Positions 53,989 through 61,932 of a DNA stretch of 64,000 nt are shown piece by piece. The stretch comes from Roseovarius mucosus (GTDB lineage: Bacteria; Pseudomonadota; Alphaproteobacteria; Rhodobacterales; Rhodobacteraceae): contig NZ_CP020474.1 of the NCBI RefSeq assembly GCF_002080415.1, positions 620,001-684,000 on the forward strand, written 5' to 3'. The position numbers and the translations under genes are program-made. The number at the start of each line of letters is the position of its first letter. The stretch's first letter is position 1. Below the pieces are notes generated by a model. It ran no database searches, had not been told where the DNA came from, and worked only from the letters and a program-made list of their open reading frames with translations.

Positions 53989-54860
53989 CTGCGGCTCCCG
54001 CCATCCAGCCGCGGCGCCTTGCTGGGATCGGTAATCGTCCAGTCATCGCCAGGGATGTCCGGAAACCCTTGAAAGTTCATAAGATTGTCAAACTTGAACT
54101 GACAAGTCCCGCGACGCTTGTCGCACCCAGCCTCAATCCGCAGCGCATTACCGGGCATCACCTTAGCCCCTAGAGGATGCCAAAGCTCGATCACCCGCCC
54201 CGTGCCCTCGGTCCGGTCTCGCTTGATCAGCCCGATCAAGCCCGCCGCCGCGCCGCTCAAAACCCGGAGCACGCCGTGGCGAAACCAGTCTTCGGCAAAC
54301 CCGCCCATCTCAGCAAAGCGAAACACGCGGTTCTCCTCCACCTCCTCGGCGGGCCGCTCTGAAACATACCCCGGCGTATCCAGATCAAAGCGACAATCGC
54401 GATCCCCCAGAACGGCGCTGCACGCCTTTTGATAGACCCGCCCCAAGGGAACGTTGAGCGCGTCGGTCAGCCCGCGCAGCTCGGCCTCAAACGCCCCGCC
54501 CGCACGCCGCAACTCGCCAATGCTGCCGCGAAAGAGCAGGCGCCGCGCCGCCACATCCTGCCAGTTCACAAGCCACGCGCGCAGTTCCGCGCCGTCATAG
54601 CGCCCCGCCTCGATATCCGCCTCACGGATGGCGGCATCGTTCAGCGCGCCCAAGGCTTCGGTGTTGTCCACCGACAACCCCGTCGTCTGCTGCAAGGCCA
54701 AGGCGCTCAACCCGGTGTCGGGGCGAAACGCGATTCCCTCAAAGGCCAACAGCCGGTCGTGATCGGTGAACCCCATCACCACCCCGTCACGCCGCGTCAG
54801 CGCCCAAGCGCGGCAGGTGGTGGTCACACCTGTGCCAAGATGCTCCAACAGACCGGTCAT
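53985..54860 (-). CDS. GTA baseplate hub g13 (phage BR0599 / DUF2163 family)
   Basis: 291 residues. The N-terminal DUF2163 domain (LEHLGTGVTTTCRAWALTRRDG) and the C-terminal stretch with Cys residues in ACSAVLGDRDCRFD and CDKRRGTCQFKF are hallmarks of the RcGTA hub, where the paired Cys hold an iron-sulphur-like site. The gene overlaps g12 and g14 by 4 bases each (ATGA). Confidence 0.94.
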   Translation of the reverse strand: MTGLLEHLGTGVTTTCRAWALTRRDGVVMGFTDHDRLLAFEGIAFRPDTGLSALALQQTTGLSVDNTEALGALNDAAIREADIEAGRYDGAELRAWLVNWQDVAARRLLFRGSIGELRRAGGAFEAELRGLTDALNVPLGRVYQKACSAVLGDRDCRFDLDTPGYVSERPAEEVEENRVFRFAEMGGFAEDWFRHGVLRVLSGAAAGLIGLIKRDRTEGTGRVIELWHPLGAKVMPGNALRIEAGCDKRRGTCQFKFDNLMNFQGFPDIPGDDWTITDPSKAPRLDGGSRR

Positions 54861-55489
54861 ACTCGGATCTCCACCACCGGCACATTGGGCACCTCGCCCG
54901 CCTGAAAACTGGCAAGGCTGGTTTGAATGCGGTCCGTATCAAACCGCACAGGCACATCGAATTCATATCCCGCCGTGATCGGCACGCCGCGATTGGGCGG
55001 CTCGGAAAAGGTGACAATCCCGGTGGCGGTATCAACTGTGTAATGCACGCCGTCCTGCATCTCGACATTATCAAGACCTAGGCGCACCGTGCCCGTGACT
55101 GGCTTCACAATTGGCCGCAGTACGACCTGATCCCCTGACCGATAGGACTTGACCAGCGGAAAGGCGACAGTCGCATCATCGCCAACGCCAATTTCCTGAT
55201 CCCGGTAATCCGGCGCAGCCTTGGCCCGGCCCGATTTGAAATCAGTCCAATCCTTCCAGCGAAAGCCAAAAAGCTGCCCGCGCCGCGCCTCGAAAAACGC
55301 GATCAACGCCTCGATATCGTCCAGAGACCGAAGCGCCACACCCGCATCATAGCGTCTGCGCGCCTGCGCCCAAGGCGTGTTGCGCTCCTCGAACCCGTTG
55401 GCGAGCGTGACGATATCCGTCAACCGCTCCGGCCCGCCAAGCGAGCCGAAACTCAGGCTTGCCGGAAATCTGACCTCGTGAAATCCCAT
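54857..55489 (-). CDS. GTA distal tail protein g12 (DUF2460)
   Basis: 210 residues. MGFHEVRFPASLSFGS, GGPERLTDIVTLANGFEERN and the repeated beta pattern are those of DUF2460, the distal tail protein (Dit-like) of RcGTA, which connects the tail tube to the baseplate. Start 13 bases after g11 stop, end overlaps g13. Confidence 0.94.
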   Translation of the reverse strand: MGFHEVRFPASLSFGSLGGPERLTDIVTLANGFEERNTPWAQARRRYDAGVALRSLDDIEALIAFFEARRGQLFGFRWKDWTDFKSGRAKAAPDYRDQEIGVGDDATVAFPLVKSYRSGDQVVLRPIVKPVTGTVRLGLDNVEMQDGVHYTVDTATGIVTFSEPPNRGVPITAGYEFDVPVRFDTDRIQTSLASFQAGEVPNVPVVEIRV

Positions 55490-55502
55490 GTCCCACTCCC
55501 TT

Positions 55503-56144
55503 TCAGCGATTGCGCCCGCCGCGCCCGATCACGCGGCCCAGTTGCGCCGCGATCTGCCCTTGCGAGCGGCGAAACCCCTCGGCATCGGGGGTCTGGATAT
55601 TCATCACCACGCTTACCGCCCCGCCGCCCTGTGCGCGCACGCCCAAACGCCCATCCGGACCACGACTGAGCGGCATGATCGCCTCTGGTCCAGCCTCGCC
55701 CATCAATCCGGTGCCACCCCGCATCGGAAACATGACCGGACCATTCACGACGCCACCATTGGCAAAGGGCTGCACCCGCCCCTGCGAAAAAGACGCCCCC
55801 TTGGCAAAGGGGAAAAGCCCCCCCACCAAGCTGCCGATCCCCTGCGAAATCAGGCCACCAATTTGATCCGTCACCGGACGTGCAGCGTCGTTGAATGCGG
55901 TATTGACCATGATCGTGGCCAACCGCCGCAAACTGTCCGACAGGCCGTCGCCATCAACCACAGCCCCCCGGATGGCCCCACGCAGGCCCCGGCTCAGCCC
56001 CCGCTCCAGCGATTGCACATCCTGTTCGGCGCCGGCAAAGCCGCCCCGCACCCGCGCCAGTTCTGCACCAAAGGCCGCCGCCATACTGGTCGTCTGCCCC
56101 ATTGCATCATCAAGGGCGGCAATCTGCGCCTCCAATTCATCCAT
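55503..56144 (-). CDS. GTA tail tape-measure protein g11
   Basis: 213 residues, short as expected for the short RcGTA tail. A helical N-terminus (MDELEAQIAALDDAMGQT) is followed by a glycine-rich hydrophobic part (GGLISQGIGSLVGG) and the tape-measure ending GGTGLMGEAGPEAIMPL. The length of this protein sets the tail length. It overlaps g10.1 by 8 bases. Confidence 0.93.
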   Translation of the reverse strand: MDELEAQIAALDDAMGQTTSMAAAFGAELARVRGGFAGAEQDVQSLERGLSRGLRGAIRGAVVDGDGLSDSLRRLATIMVNTAFNDAARPVTDQIGGLISQGIGSLVGGLFPFAKGASFSQGRVQPFANGGVVNGPVMFPMRGGTGLMGEAGPEAIMPLSRGPDGRLGVRAQGGGAVSVVMNIQTPDAEGFRRSQGQIAAQLGRVIGRGGRNR

Positions 56145-56343
56145 CGCTCATCTCTCCTTTTCCATCGGGAAAGGCGCGCAAGAGCGCCTCCAATCCAGCG
56201 CGCGCCATCGGGGCCACGCCCTGCCGCTCCCCCAGCATCAGGCGCAATTCGACAGGCGTCAGCGCCCAGAACTCGGCTGGTTTAAGGCCCAATCCCTGAA
56301 GCCCCGCGCGCATCAACGCAGGCCAGTCAAACCGCCCGCTCAT
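56137..56343 (-). CDS. GTA tail assembly chaperone-like g10.1 (rcc01693 family)
   Basis: 68 residues from the ATG at 56343. FDWPALMRAGLQGLGL and KPAEFWALTPVELRLMLG match the rcc01693/TAC_6 tail-assembly chaperone family. It overlaps the end of g10 by 17 bases and g11 by 8. In many phages the equivalent pair uses a programmed shift; here the start codon is independent and no slippery sequence was seen. Confidence 0.92.
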   Translation of the reverse strand: MSGRFDWPALMRAGLQGLGLKPAEFWALTPVELRLMLGERQGVAPMARAGLEALLRAFPDGKGEMSDG

Positions 56344-56662
56344 GCGGCCCCTCTGGCAAGGCAAAGGCCCGCGCCAAAAGCTCTGCCGCCGCCCGCGCCG
56401 CCGCCAACGGCCCGCCTTCGATGTCGGCACTCTGCAAATCCGCCGCCGATCCGCGCCAGCCACCGCCACGCAGCCCCGCCACGATCAAAGCCAGCACATC
56501 GCGGGTGGAAAACGCGCCCCCTTCGAACCGCGCCACCAGATCGACAAGCGAACCGCTCGCCAACCCCGCCTCCAACTCGGCCAGCGCGCCCAGCGTAAGG
56601 CGCATCACCTGCCGCTCTCCGCCGATCACCAACGCCACCTCGCCTGCCCAGGGGTTGGCCAT
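56327..56662 (-). CDS. GTA tail protein g10 (GTA-gp10 family)
   Basis: 111 residues. MANPWAGEVALVIGGERQVM followed by LTLGALAELEAGLASGSLVDL is the GTA-gp10 pattern, linked with tail-tube assembly. It is 4 bases downstream of g9 and overlaps g10.1. Confidence 0.92.
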   Translation of the reverse strand: MANPWAGEVALVIGGERQVMRLTLGALAELEAGLASGSLVDLVARFEGGAFSTRDVLALIVAGLRGGGWRGSAADLQSADIEGGPLAAARAAAELLARAFALPEGPHERAV

Positions 56663-56666
56663 CGGA

Positions 56667-57080
56667 TCACAGCACCGTAAAGGTCAGTTGCCCCGCCGAG
56701 GCGAGCGCCAACTCATACGTCGCCTCACCATCATGGGTGCCGCCATATTCGATCGCCGTCACTTGGAAGGGCCCCTCGATGGTGCCAAAATCCGGGATCA
56801 CCACCTGAAAATCCGGCATTTCCCCATCAAAGAAGATCTGCCGCGCCCGCGCATCGCTTGTCGCATCGCGGAAAATACCCGATCCGCTGATGCTTGCAGA
56901 TTTCACACCCGCCCCCGCCAGCAATTCGCGCCACCCGCCCGCCGACTCAAGGCTGGTCACATCCACGCTCTCGGCGTTGAAACTCACGCGCGTGGCCCGT
57001 AGCCCCGCCACCGTCTGAAAATTGCCGCTGCCATTGAGGTCAATCTTGACCAGCAGATCCTTGCCATTCTGTACAGCCAT
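56667..57080 (-). CDS. GTA major tail tube protein g9 (TP901-1 family)
   Basis: 137 residues from the ATG at 57080, which has GGAG 8 bases upstream (a GTG at 57089 is the alternative). MAVQNGKDLLVKIDLNGSGNFQTVAG and the ISGSGIFRD segment are typical TP901-1/RcGTA tube proteins that stack as hexameric rings. About 24 bases separate it from g8. Confidence 0.94.
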   Translation of the reverse strand: MAVQNGKDLLVKIDLNGSGNFQTVAGLRATRVSFNAESVDVTSLESAGGWRELLAGAGVKSASISGSGIFRDATSDARARQIFFDGEMPDFQVVIPDFGTIEGPFQVTAIEYGGTHDGEATYELALASAGQLTFTVL

Positions 57081-57104
57081 TGTCGTCACTCCAGAGTTTA
57101 AAGG

Positions 57105-57518
57105 TTAAGCGCCATCATCCACGCGCGCCTGAAAGGTCAGCTCGATCCGCCGCGCCTGCCCAGCCGTTTCGCGCCGGGCGCGGGCACGCAGGAAATTAAG
57201 GCCGCTCACCCGCCCGCGAGTCAGCGTTAAGTCAGCATCCAGCAGCGCATCGCTGACAGCACCCGCCACGGCCTTGGCCTCTTGAAACCCGCCACTCTCG
57301 CTGACAACGGTGACGGTGAAGCGGTGCCAAGCCCCGCCAGCGCTGCCATCGCCACGTGCGCGAACCTCCTCAGGGCCAAGCATCACATAGAGCGGCGGCA
57401 CCCGGCCCGACGGCAGCGAATCATGAATCGCAGCGCCCACCAGCGCGCTTAATGCCACATCCTGCACCAGCCGTTGATACACTGCCGCCTGTAATCCTGC
57501 CGCCATCGCATAGCTCAT
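57105..57518 (-). CDS. GTA tail terminator g8 (DUF3168)
   Basis: 137 residues. MSYAMAAGLQAAVYQRL, LPSGRVPPLYVMLG and WHRFTVTVVSESGGFQEAKAV match DUF3168, the tail terminator ring. Overlaps g7 by 4 bases. Confidence 0.94.
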   Translation of the reverse strand: MSYAMAAGLQAAVYQRLVQDVALSALVGAAIHDSLPSGRVPPLYVMLGPEEVRARGDGSAGGAWHRFTVTVVSESGGFQEAKAVAGAVSDALLDADLTLTRGRVSGLNFLRARARRETAGQARRIELTFQARVDDGA

Positions 57519-57853
57519 GGCACCACCTCCTCTTGCGCCCAGAGAGACAGGTATCGCCCGCCCATATCCGCCTCTGTGACCGACAGGATTGCGAATTCGC
57601 GCGCACCATCGCGCAATCGGTTTCCGGCCTCTGGTCGCGACGCTGCCCCCTGCGGTGCAGCGCGCACCGTGATCCGATAGGCGGCCCGCGCCACAGCCGC
57701 GCCGCCCACCTCCGCCTCTCGGGCCGTGCGCGCGGCAACCTCAGCCCAAAGCGTGCCGCGCACCTCCCAGACTTCCGTGACACCCCCCGCCCCGTCGGAC
57801 AGACGCACCGCCGCCTCCAGCACGAGGGGCCGGTTCAGCCTCGGGCGCGCCAT
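57515..57853 (-). CDS. GTA head-tail stopper g7 (head closure protein)
   Basis: 112 residues from the ATG at 57853, whose A and T G overlap the g6 stop (ATGA). LSDGAGGVTEVWEVRGTLWAEV and YRITVRAAP are of the phage head-closure / Gp10-like family in RcGTA. Seals the DNA exit with g6. Confidence 0.92.
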   Translation of the reverse strand: MARPRLNRPLVLEAAVRLSDGAGGVTEVWEVRGTLWAEVAARTAREAEVGGAAVARAAYRITVRAAPQGAASRPEAGNRLRDGAREFAILSVTEADMGGRYLSLWAQEEVVP

Positions 57854-58452
57854 CACCGGGCACCCCCGCCCAACAGCCGCACCGTGCGATAGCGCTCGAT
57901 CAGGCTGGCCACACCAAAGGGCATGCAGCCGCTGCTCAGGCTCAGGTCATGTCGGTACTCGTAATAATGCGCCGCCAGCATCAACACGGCTTGCGCCAGA
58001 TCTGCGGGCAAATCCCCCCAACCCACGCCAAAGCCCGCGCGAAACCGAACCTCTGCAACGCCCCCGCGCACAATCACGGGCAGGAACGTGCCCACAGGCC
58101 GCAGCACAGGCCGATGCACATCCTGCTCCAGCCGGTAATGCGCGGGGTCAATCACCTCGACCTCATCCGCCCGGTTGCGCAACCCAAGGCTCAGCAGCGC
58201 CCGCACGGGTGCCACCGGCAAGGCCTGGCCTGTCGCATCCCTCCAGTGATGCACCGCCCAAGAAAATTCGCGCTCCAGCAAGACCTTACCGGTGCGCCCC
58301 TCAATCGCCGCCAGCGACGCACGCAGAAAACTTTCCAGAACCGGGTCCTGGATATCGTCATCGGCAAAGCCCGTGCCCAACCGCAGATGCGCCTTGAACT
58401 CCGCCAGCGGCAGCGCGGCCAGGGGCACCGCAGTTTCTTCGATTAACATCAT
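57853..58452 (-). CDS. GTA head-tail adaptor g6
   Basis: 199 residues. The start IEETAVPLAALPLAEFKAHLRLG and LAQAVLMLAAHYYEYR are found in head-tail connector (gp6-like) proteins of the GTA. It binds the portal and holds the stopper. Divided from the capsid gene by 149 bases with a strong hairpin. Confidence 0.93.
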   Translation of the reverse strand: MMLIEETAVPLAALPLAEFKAHLRLGTGFADDDIQDPVLESFLRASLAAIEGRTGKVLLEREFSWAVHHWRDATGQALPVAPVRALLSLGLRNRADEVEVIDPAHYRLEQDVHRPVLRPVGTFLPVIVRGGVAEVRFRAGFGVGWGDLPADLAQAVLMLAAHYYEYRHDLSLSSGCMPFGVASLIERYRTVRLLGGGAR

Positions 58453-58563
58453 GGACCTTCTCCATTTATCCCGGACCCCTCCGGTGGTTCAGGCGCGCGC
58501 CATTCCGCGTTGCACGGACGGAGGGGACAGTTGGACAACGCCTCGCCCGAACGGCACGCGCCC

Positions 58564-58590
58564 CGGGGCGAGGGGATCACCCCCGCCCCG
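58564..58590 (-). terminator. GC hairpin between the capsid gene and g6
   Basis: CGGGGCG-A-GGGG and CCCC-CGCCCCG form an 11-bp stem with a 4-base loop just after the capsid gene. No T-run, so probably a partial terminator or an mRNA-stability element that keeps capsid message more abundant than tail message. Confidence 0.5.
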
Positions 58591-58601
58591 TCGCCGCGTC
58601 C

Positions 58602-59783
58602 TCAGGAAACGGCAAACTTCAAAAGCTTGATCGCCTTGAAATCGGACACATCGCCGCCCACTCGCTTGGTCGCGTAGAACAGGACATGCGGCTTGGCGCT
58701 GTAGGGATCACGCAACACCCGCAAATCCGGGCGCTCGGCCACCGTGTAACCGGCATTGAAATCGCCAAAGGCGATGGCATTGGCCCCGGTCGCGATGTCG
58801 GGCATATCCTCGGCGATCAGCACCGGATAGCCCATCAGCCGCGCAGGTTCTCCGGCGGCCAGACCATCCGACCACAGGAACCGCCCATCGGCATCCTTCA
58901 TCTTGCGAATGGTGCCTGCGGTTTTGGAATTCATCACGAAGGTGCCGTTCGCCCGGTACTGCGCGCCCAAGGCATAGACCAGATCAACAATCGGATCAGG
59001 CCCCGAAATCGCGCCCGCAACACCGGTGGGCACATAGCCAAGATTACCCCAGACCCAGACATCATTGTCCACATTCGGATGCGTCAGGAACCCGCGCGGC
59101 TTGTCCACCCCATCGCCCGCAACGAACGCCGCCGCCTCGGCGCGCGCGAACTTGTCGGCGATGCGCCCCGCAAGCCAGCCCTCGACGTCAAAGGCGCTGT
59201 CATCCAGCAACCGCTGGCTGGCCTTGGGCAACGCGCTCAACTCATGTAGCGGGATACTGATGCGGTCGATCACCGGCGTATCGCTCTCGGATACTGTGCC
59301 GCTTTCCGTGGCCCAGCCATGGCCCACATCGGTGTGATCCACCAGCACATCAAAGCTGGTGGCCTCGACCGCCACCACATTGGCAACCGCCCGGATCGAC
59401 GCGGTGGACTTCAGCACCGAGCGGATCGTCTCGGCGGTTTGCGGATCGACCAGATAGCCGCCCTCCCCCGCGATGGCGGTATTGAGCGCCTTGCCCTCCA
59501 ATTCGAGGCCGCGCAGCCCGTCATCGTCGCCACCGCGCAAATAGGCGTCAAACGCCTTGCGATGCGGCGCAGAGCCGTCAGAACTGGCCGCCAGATGCGG
59601 ACGCGCAAGCGCGATGGATTTGCGTTCAAACATGTTCATTTTCTCTTCTTGCTGTTGCAGTCGGTTGTGAATTTCGGCCCGAAAGCCGCTGAATTCGCTC
59701 AGAAACCCCGCCACTGCGGATTTCACCTCGGCCACCGGAGACAGATCTTCCCCGGCCCGAGCCTTTGCTTGGGTCATCATCAT
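58602..59783 (-). CDS. GTA major capsid protein g5 (HK97 fold)
   Basis: 393 residues. A coiled-coil delta/scaffold region (about 1-100, EIHNRLQQQEEKMNMF) is cleaved by the protease after assembly; the HK97 core begins near LNTAIAGEGGYLVDPQTAETIRSVL. GHGWATESGTVSESDTPVIDRISIPLHELSALPKASQRLL and the GLEFVMNSKT-like NGTFVMNSKTAGTIRKMKD are classical. The start is one of three Met codons in a row. Confidence 0.95.
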   Translation of the reverse strand: MMMTQAKARAGEDLSPVAEVKSAVAGFLSEFSGFRAEIHNRLQQQEEKMNMFERKSIALARPHLAASSDGSAPHRKAFDAYLRGGDDDGLRGLELEGKALNTAIAGEGGYLVDPQTAETIRSVLKSTASIRAVANVVAVEATSFDVLVDHTDVGHGWATESGTVSESDTPVIDRISIPLHELSALPKASQRLLDDSAFDVEGWLAGRIADKFARAEAAAFVAGDGVDKPRGFLTHPNVDNDVWVWGNLGYVPTGVAGAISGPDPIVDLVYALGAQYRANGTFVMNSKTAGTIRKMKDADGRFLWSDGLAAGEPARLMGYPVLIAEDMPDIATGANAIAFGDFNAGYTVAERPDLRVLRDPYSAKPHVLFYATKRVGGDVSDFKAIKLLKFAVS

Positions 59784-59816
59784 TCCATCCTTCAGGTTTG
59801 GGTCCTCGCTCGGGCG

Positions 59817-60374
59817 CTACACCTGCGCCATCTCCCGGCGGGCCGCGTCGAACGCCGCCGCCATCTCGCGCAGGGCTTGGGCCTCGGGGGCATCGCCCTT
59901 GGCCGTCACCCGCGCACTGGGCAGCATCGGGAAGGTCACCAGCGACACTTCCCACAGCTCCAGTTCCGTCAAGAGCCGCTGGCCCTTGTCATTCTTCACC
60001 GCGCGCAGCGTCCGGTATCCAATGCTGAGGCCATCAATCGCCCCCGCCGCGATCAGCGCTGCCGCCTCACGCGCACGCGCGACACTCCCCAAAAGCCGCC
60101 CCTTGACCCACAGACCCCGCGCATCCTCGCGCACCTCATCCCAGATGCCGATCGGTTGCGCCGGATCATGCTGCCACAGCATCTTGACGCGCCGCCCCTC
60201 CTTGGCCAGCCGCCCGAGAGAGGCCGCATAGGCCCCCCGCTCGACAATATCACCACCCTGATCGGGCGCGCCAAACAGGCTGGCGTAGCCCTCGATCTGC
60301 CCCGCCTCGCTCACGCTCAGCACCGCCCCATCCAGACGCGCGAATTTACGCTCCAGCCCTGTATCCATGTCCAT
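59817..60374 (-). CDS. GTA prohead protease g4 (HK97 family)
   Basis: About 185 residues; start at the ATG at 60374 (60383 and 60368 are alternatives). The S78 protease core has IEGYASLFGAPDQGGDIVERGA, MLWQHDPAQPIG (catalytic His) and the Ser in IDGLSIGYRT. It trims the capsid scaffold domain. It lies 33 bases upstream of the capsid gene and 24 downstream of g3.5. Confidence 0.93.
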   Translation of the reverse strand: MDMDTGLERKFARLDGAVLSVSEAGQIEGYASLFGAPDQGGDIVERGAYAASLGRLAKEGRRVKMLWQHDPAQPIGIWDEVREDARGLWVKGRLLGSVARAREAAALIAAGAIDGLSIGYRTLRAVKNDKGQRLLTELELWEVSLVTFPMLPSARVTAKGDAPEAQALREMAAAFDAARREMAQV

Positions 60375-60397
60375 CTGTCTCATCCTTTCGCTCTGCC

Positions 60398-60643
60398 TCA
60401 CCCCGGCAACACCGCCAAAAGCGGCTGAAACGCCTGCGCGAGGATCGCTGCCACCACACCGTAAACCGCCAGCCACAATCGCCGCTCCAGCCGCTCCAAG
60501 GCCGCCTCGGTGCGCTCCAACCGCTCGGTCATCGCGCGGGTCTGAAACTCTGAAACCCGCTCATGCGCCTCCATTCGCAGCCCCGGCGCACAGTCGAACG
60601 CCTCGAACCCATAGCGCGGCGGCGGCACTCCCCGCTCAGCCAT
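60398..60643 (-). CDS. GTA head formation protein g3.5 (rcc01685 family)
   Basis: 81 residues from the ATG at 60643. MAERGVPPPRYGFEAFD, a helical middle (ERLERTEAALERLERRL) and a C-terminal hydrophobic segment are of the small RCAP_rcc01685 family that is always found next to the portal. It overlaps the end of g3 by 8 bases. Confidence 0.9.
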   Translation of the reverse strand: MAERGVPPPRYGFEAFDCAPGLRMEAHERVSEFQTRAMTERLERTEAALERLERRLWLAVYGVVAAILAQAFQPLLAVLPG

Positions 60644-61826
60644 TGACCTCCTCCGCCGCCAGTGCAGGCAGTCCCAAAAGGCTGCGCTTTTCTCCATCGC
60701 TCAGAAAGTCTGCCCCACTCACCCGTGCCCATTGCGCATCACGCTCCGCTGCCAGCGCCGGCACCTGATCCAGATCGGGAACAAGGTCCAACGCCTCGCC
60801 GCTCATCCGCCCCAGCCAGGCCGATACCGTCGCAGCCACCCGCATGGCCAAAGGCAACACCGTCAGCCGATAAAACGCACGGTTGGCCTCCTGATAATTC
60901 GCGAATGTCGCATCGCCGGGAATACCGAGCAGCATCGGCGGCACGCCAAAGGCCAGCGCAATCTCGCGCGCCGCGCTTTCCTTGGTCTTCTGGAATTCCA
61001 TGTCCGATGGGCTGAACCCCATCGGCTTCCAATCCAGCCCGCCCTCTAACAGCATCGGCCGCCCGGCATTGCGCGCGCCCTGATGATGCGCCTCCATCTC
61101 GCTGACCAGCCGGTCATATTGATCGCCAGACATCGCCCCCTGTCCCTCCGGCCCCTTATAGACAATCGCACCCGAGGGGCGCGCCGCATTGTCCAAAAGC
61201 GCCTTCGACCAACGACTTGCCGAATTATGCACATCCACCGCCTGCGCCGCCGCCTGCAATGGCGACAGCCCATAATGGTCGTCCTGAGGGTGAAAGGTCT
61301 TGATATGACAGACGCAAGGAACGCCCTCGCGCACATCGAACCGATGCTTGCGCCCCGCCACGGCATATTCATAGGCCACGGGCCAGCCATCCGCCCCCGG
61401 CACCACGCTCATCCGGTCAGAGCGCAGCACATGCAGCTCCAACGGCATGCCCCCCGCGCCCACCGCCTCGATATAGGCATTGCCCGTCAACAAGAGCTGG
61501 CCATAAAGCGCCTCAAAAAGCTCCGCCCGCCCCTGCGCCGGATTGGGGCATTTGATCAGGCTCAGCACCGGATGGACGGCAAAGCGCTGCTCAGAATTCT
61601 GCAACACCAGCGGCAGCGCCGCCGCCGCCTCAGCAATCATCTTCACACAACGAAACCCCACCGGATTCCCCGAAAACCCGGTGCGCGTCAGGCTGACGGT
61701 ATCGCGCGGGCTCCAGGCCACACGCCCCGCGCCATGCCACGCCATCACACGGCCAGCCGCGCTTGCCTTTTGTTCGGGTGCCGCGTCGGGTGCACCGCCC
61801 CCTTGCCGGAAAAAATCCAGTATCAT
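60636..61826 (-). CDS. GTA portal protein g3
   Basis: 396 residues, HK97-type portal length. GFSGNPVGFRCVKMIAEAAAALPL, HPVLSLIKCPNPAQGRAELFEALYGQLLLTGNAY and FQKTKESAAREIALAFGVPPMLLG are portal hallmarks. It forms the dodecameric DNA gate and normally docks the large terminase. It is the first structural gene here; the usual upstream g1-g2 terminase genes are missing. AAGGAGAG 7-14 bases before the ATG. Confidence 0.95.
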   Translation of the reverse strand: MILDFFRQGGGAPDAAPEQKASAAGRVMAWHGAGRVAWSPRDTVSLTRTGFSGNPVGFRCVKMIAEAAAALPLVLQNSEQRFAVHPVLSLIKCPNPAQGRAELFEALYGQLLLTGNAYIEAVGAGGMPLELHVLRSDRMSVVPGADGWPVAYEYAVAGRKHRFDVREGVPCVCHIKTFHPQDDHYGLSPLQAAAQAVDVHNSASRWSKALLDNAARPSGAIVYKGPEGQGAMSGDQYDRLVSEMEAHHQGARNAGRPMLLEGGLDWKPMGFSPSDMEFQKTKESAAREIALAFGVPPMLLGIPGDATFANYQEANRAFYRLTVLPLAMRVAATVSAWLGRMSGEALDLVPDLDQVPALAAERDAQWARVSGADFLSDGEKRSLLGLPALAAEEVNG

Positions 61827-61894
61827 CGCGTTACTCTCCTTGATCCCGCTGACGCCGGGCCTCTTGCCCGCTTGAGAGGCATCAGACCGTCAAA

Positions 61895-61913
61895 GGTTTA
61901 AGGAAAGTAAACC
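61895..61913. promoter_or_regulatory. Inverted repeat upstream of the portal gene
   Basis: GGTTTA-N7-TAAACC: perfect 6-bp arms 7 bases apart, 69 bases before the portal start. The inner part TTTA-N7-TAAA recalls the spacing of CtrA half-sites (TTAA-N7-TTAA) but is not the same. Likely operator for the GTA structural genes. Confidence 0.5.
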
Positions 61914-61932
61914 AGACCGAGCGGGCCAGCGC

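Noticed and set aside
56327-56343. Programmed frameshift joining g10 and g10.1, as in many phage tail chaperone genes
   Set aside because: The overlap has no slippery heptamer, and g10.1 has its own ATG within the last codons of g10.
49535-61826. Intact prophage
   Set aside because: No integrase, repressor, replication or lysis genes, and no attachment sites; gene order and protein sizes match the RcGTA structural cluster instead.
61895-61913. Canonical CtrA site
   Set aside because: The spacing is right, but the half-sites are TTTA/TAAA rather than TTAA/TTAA.
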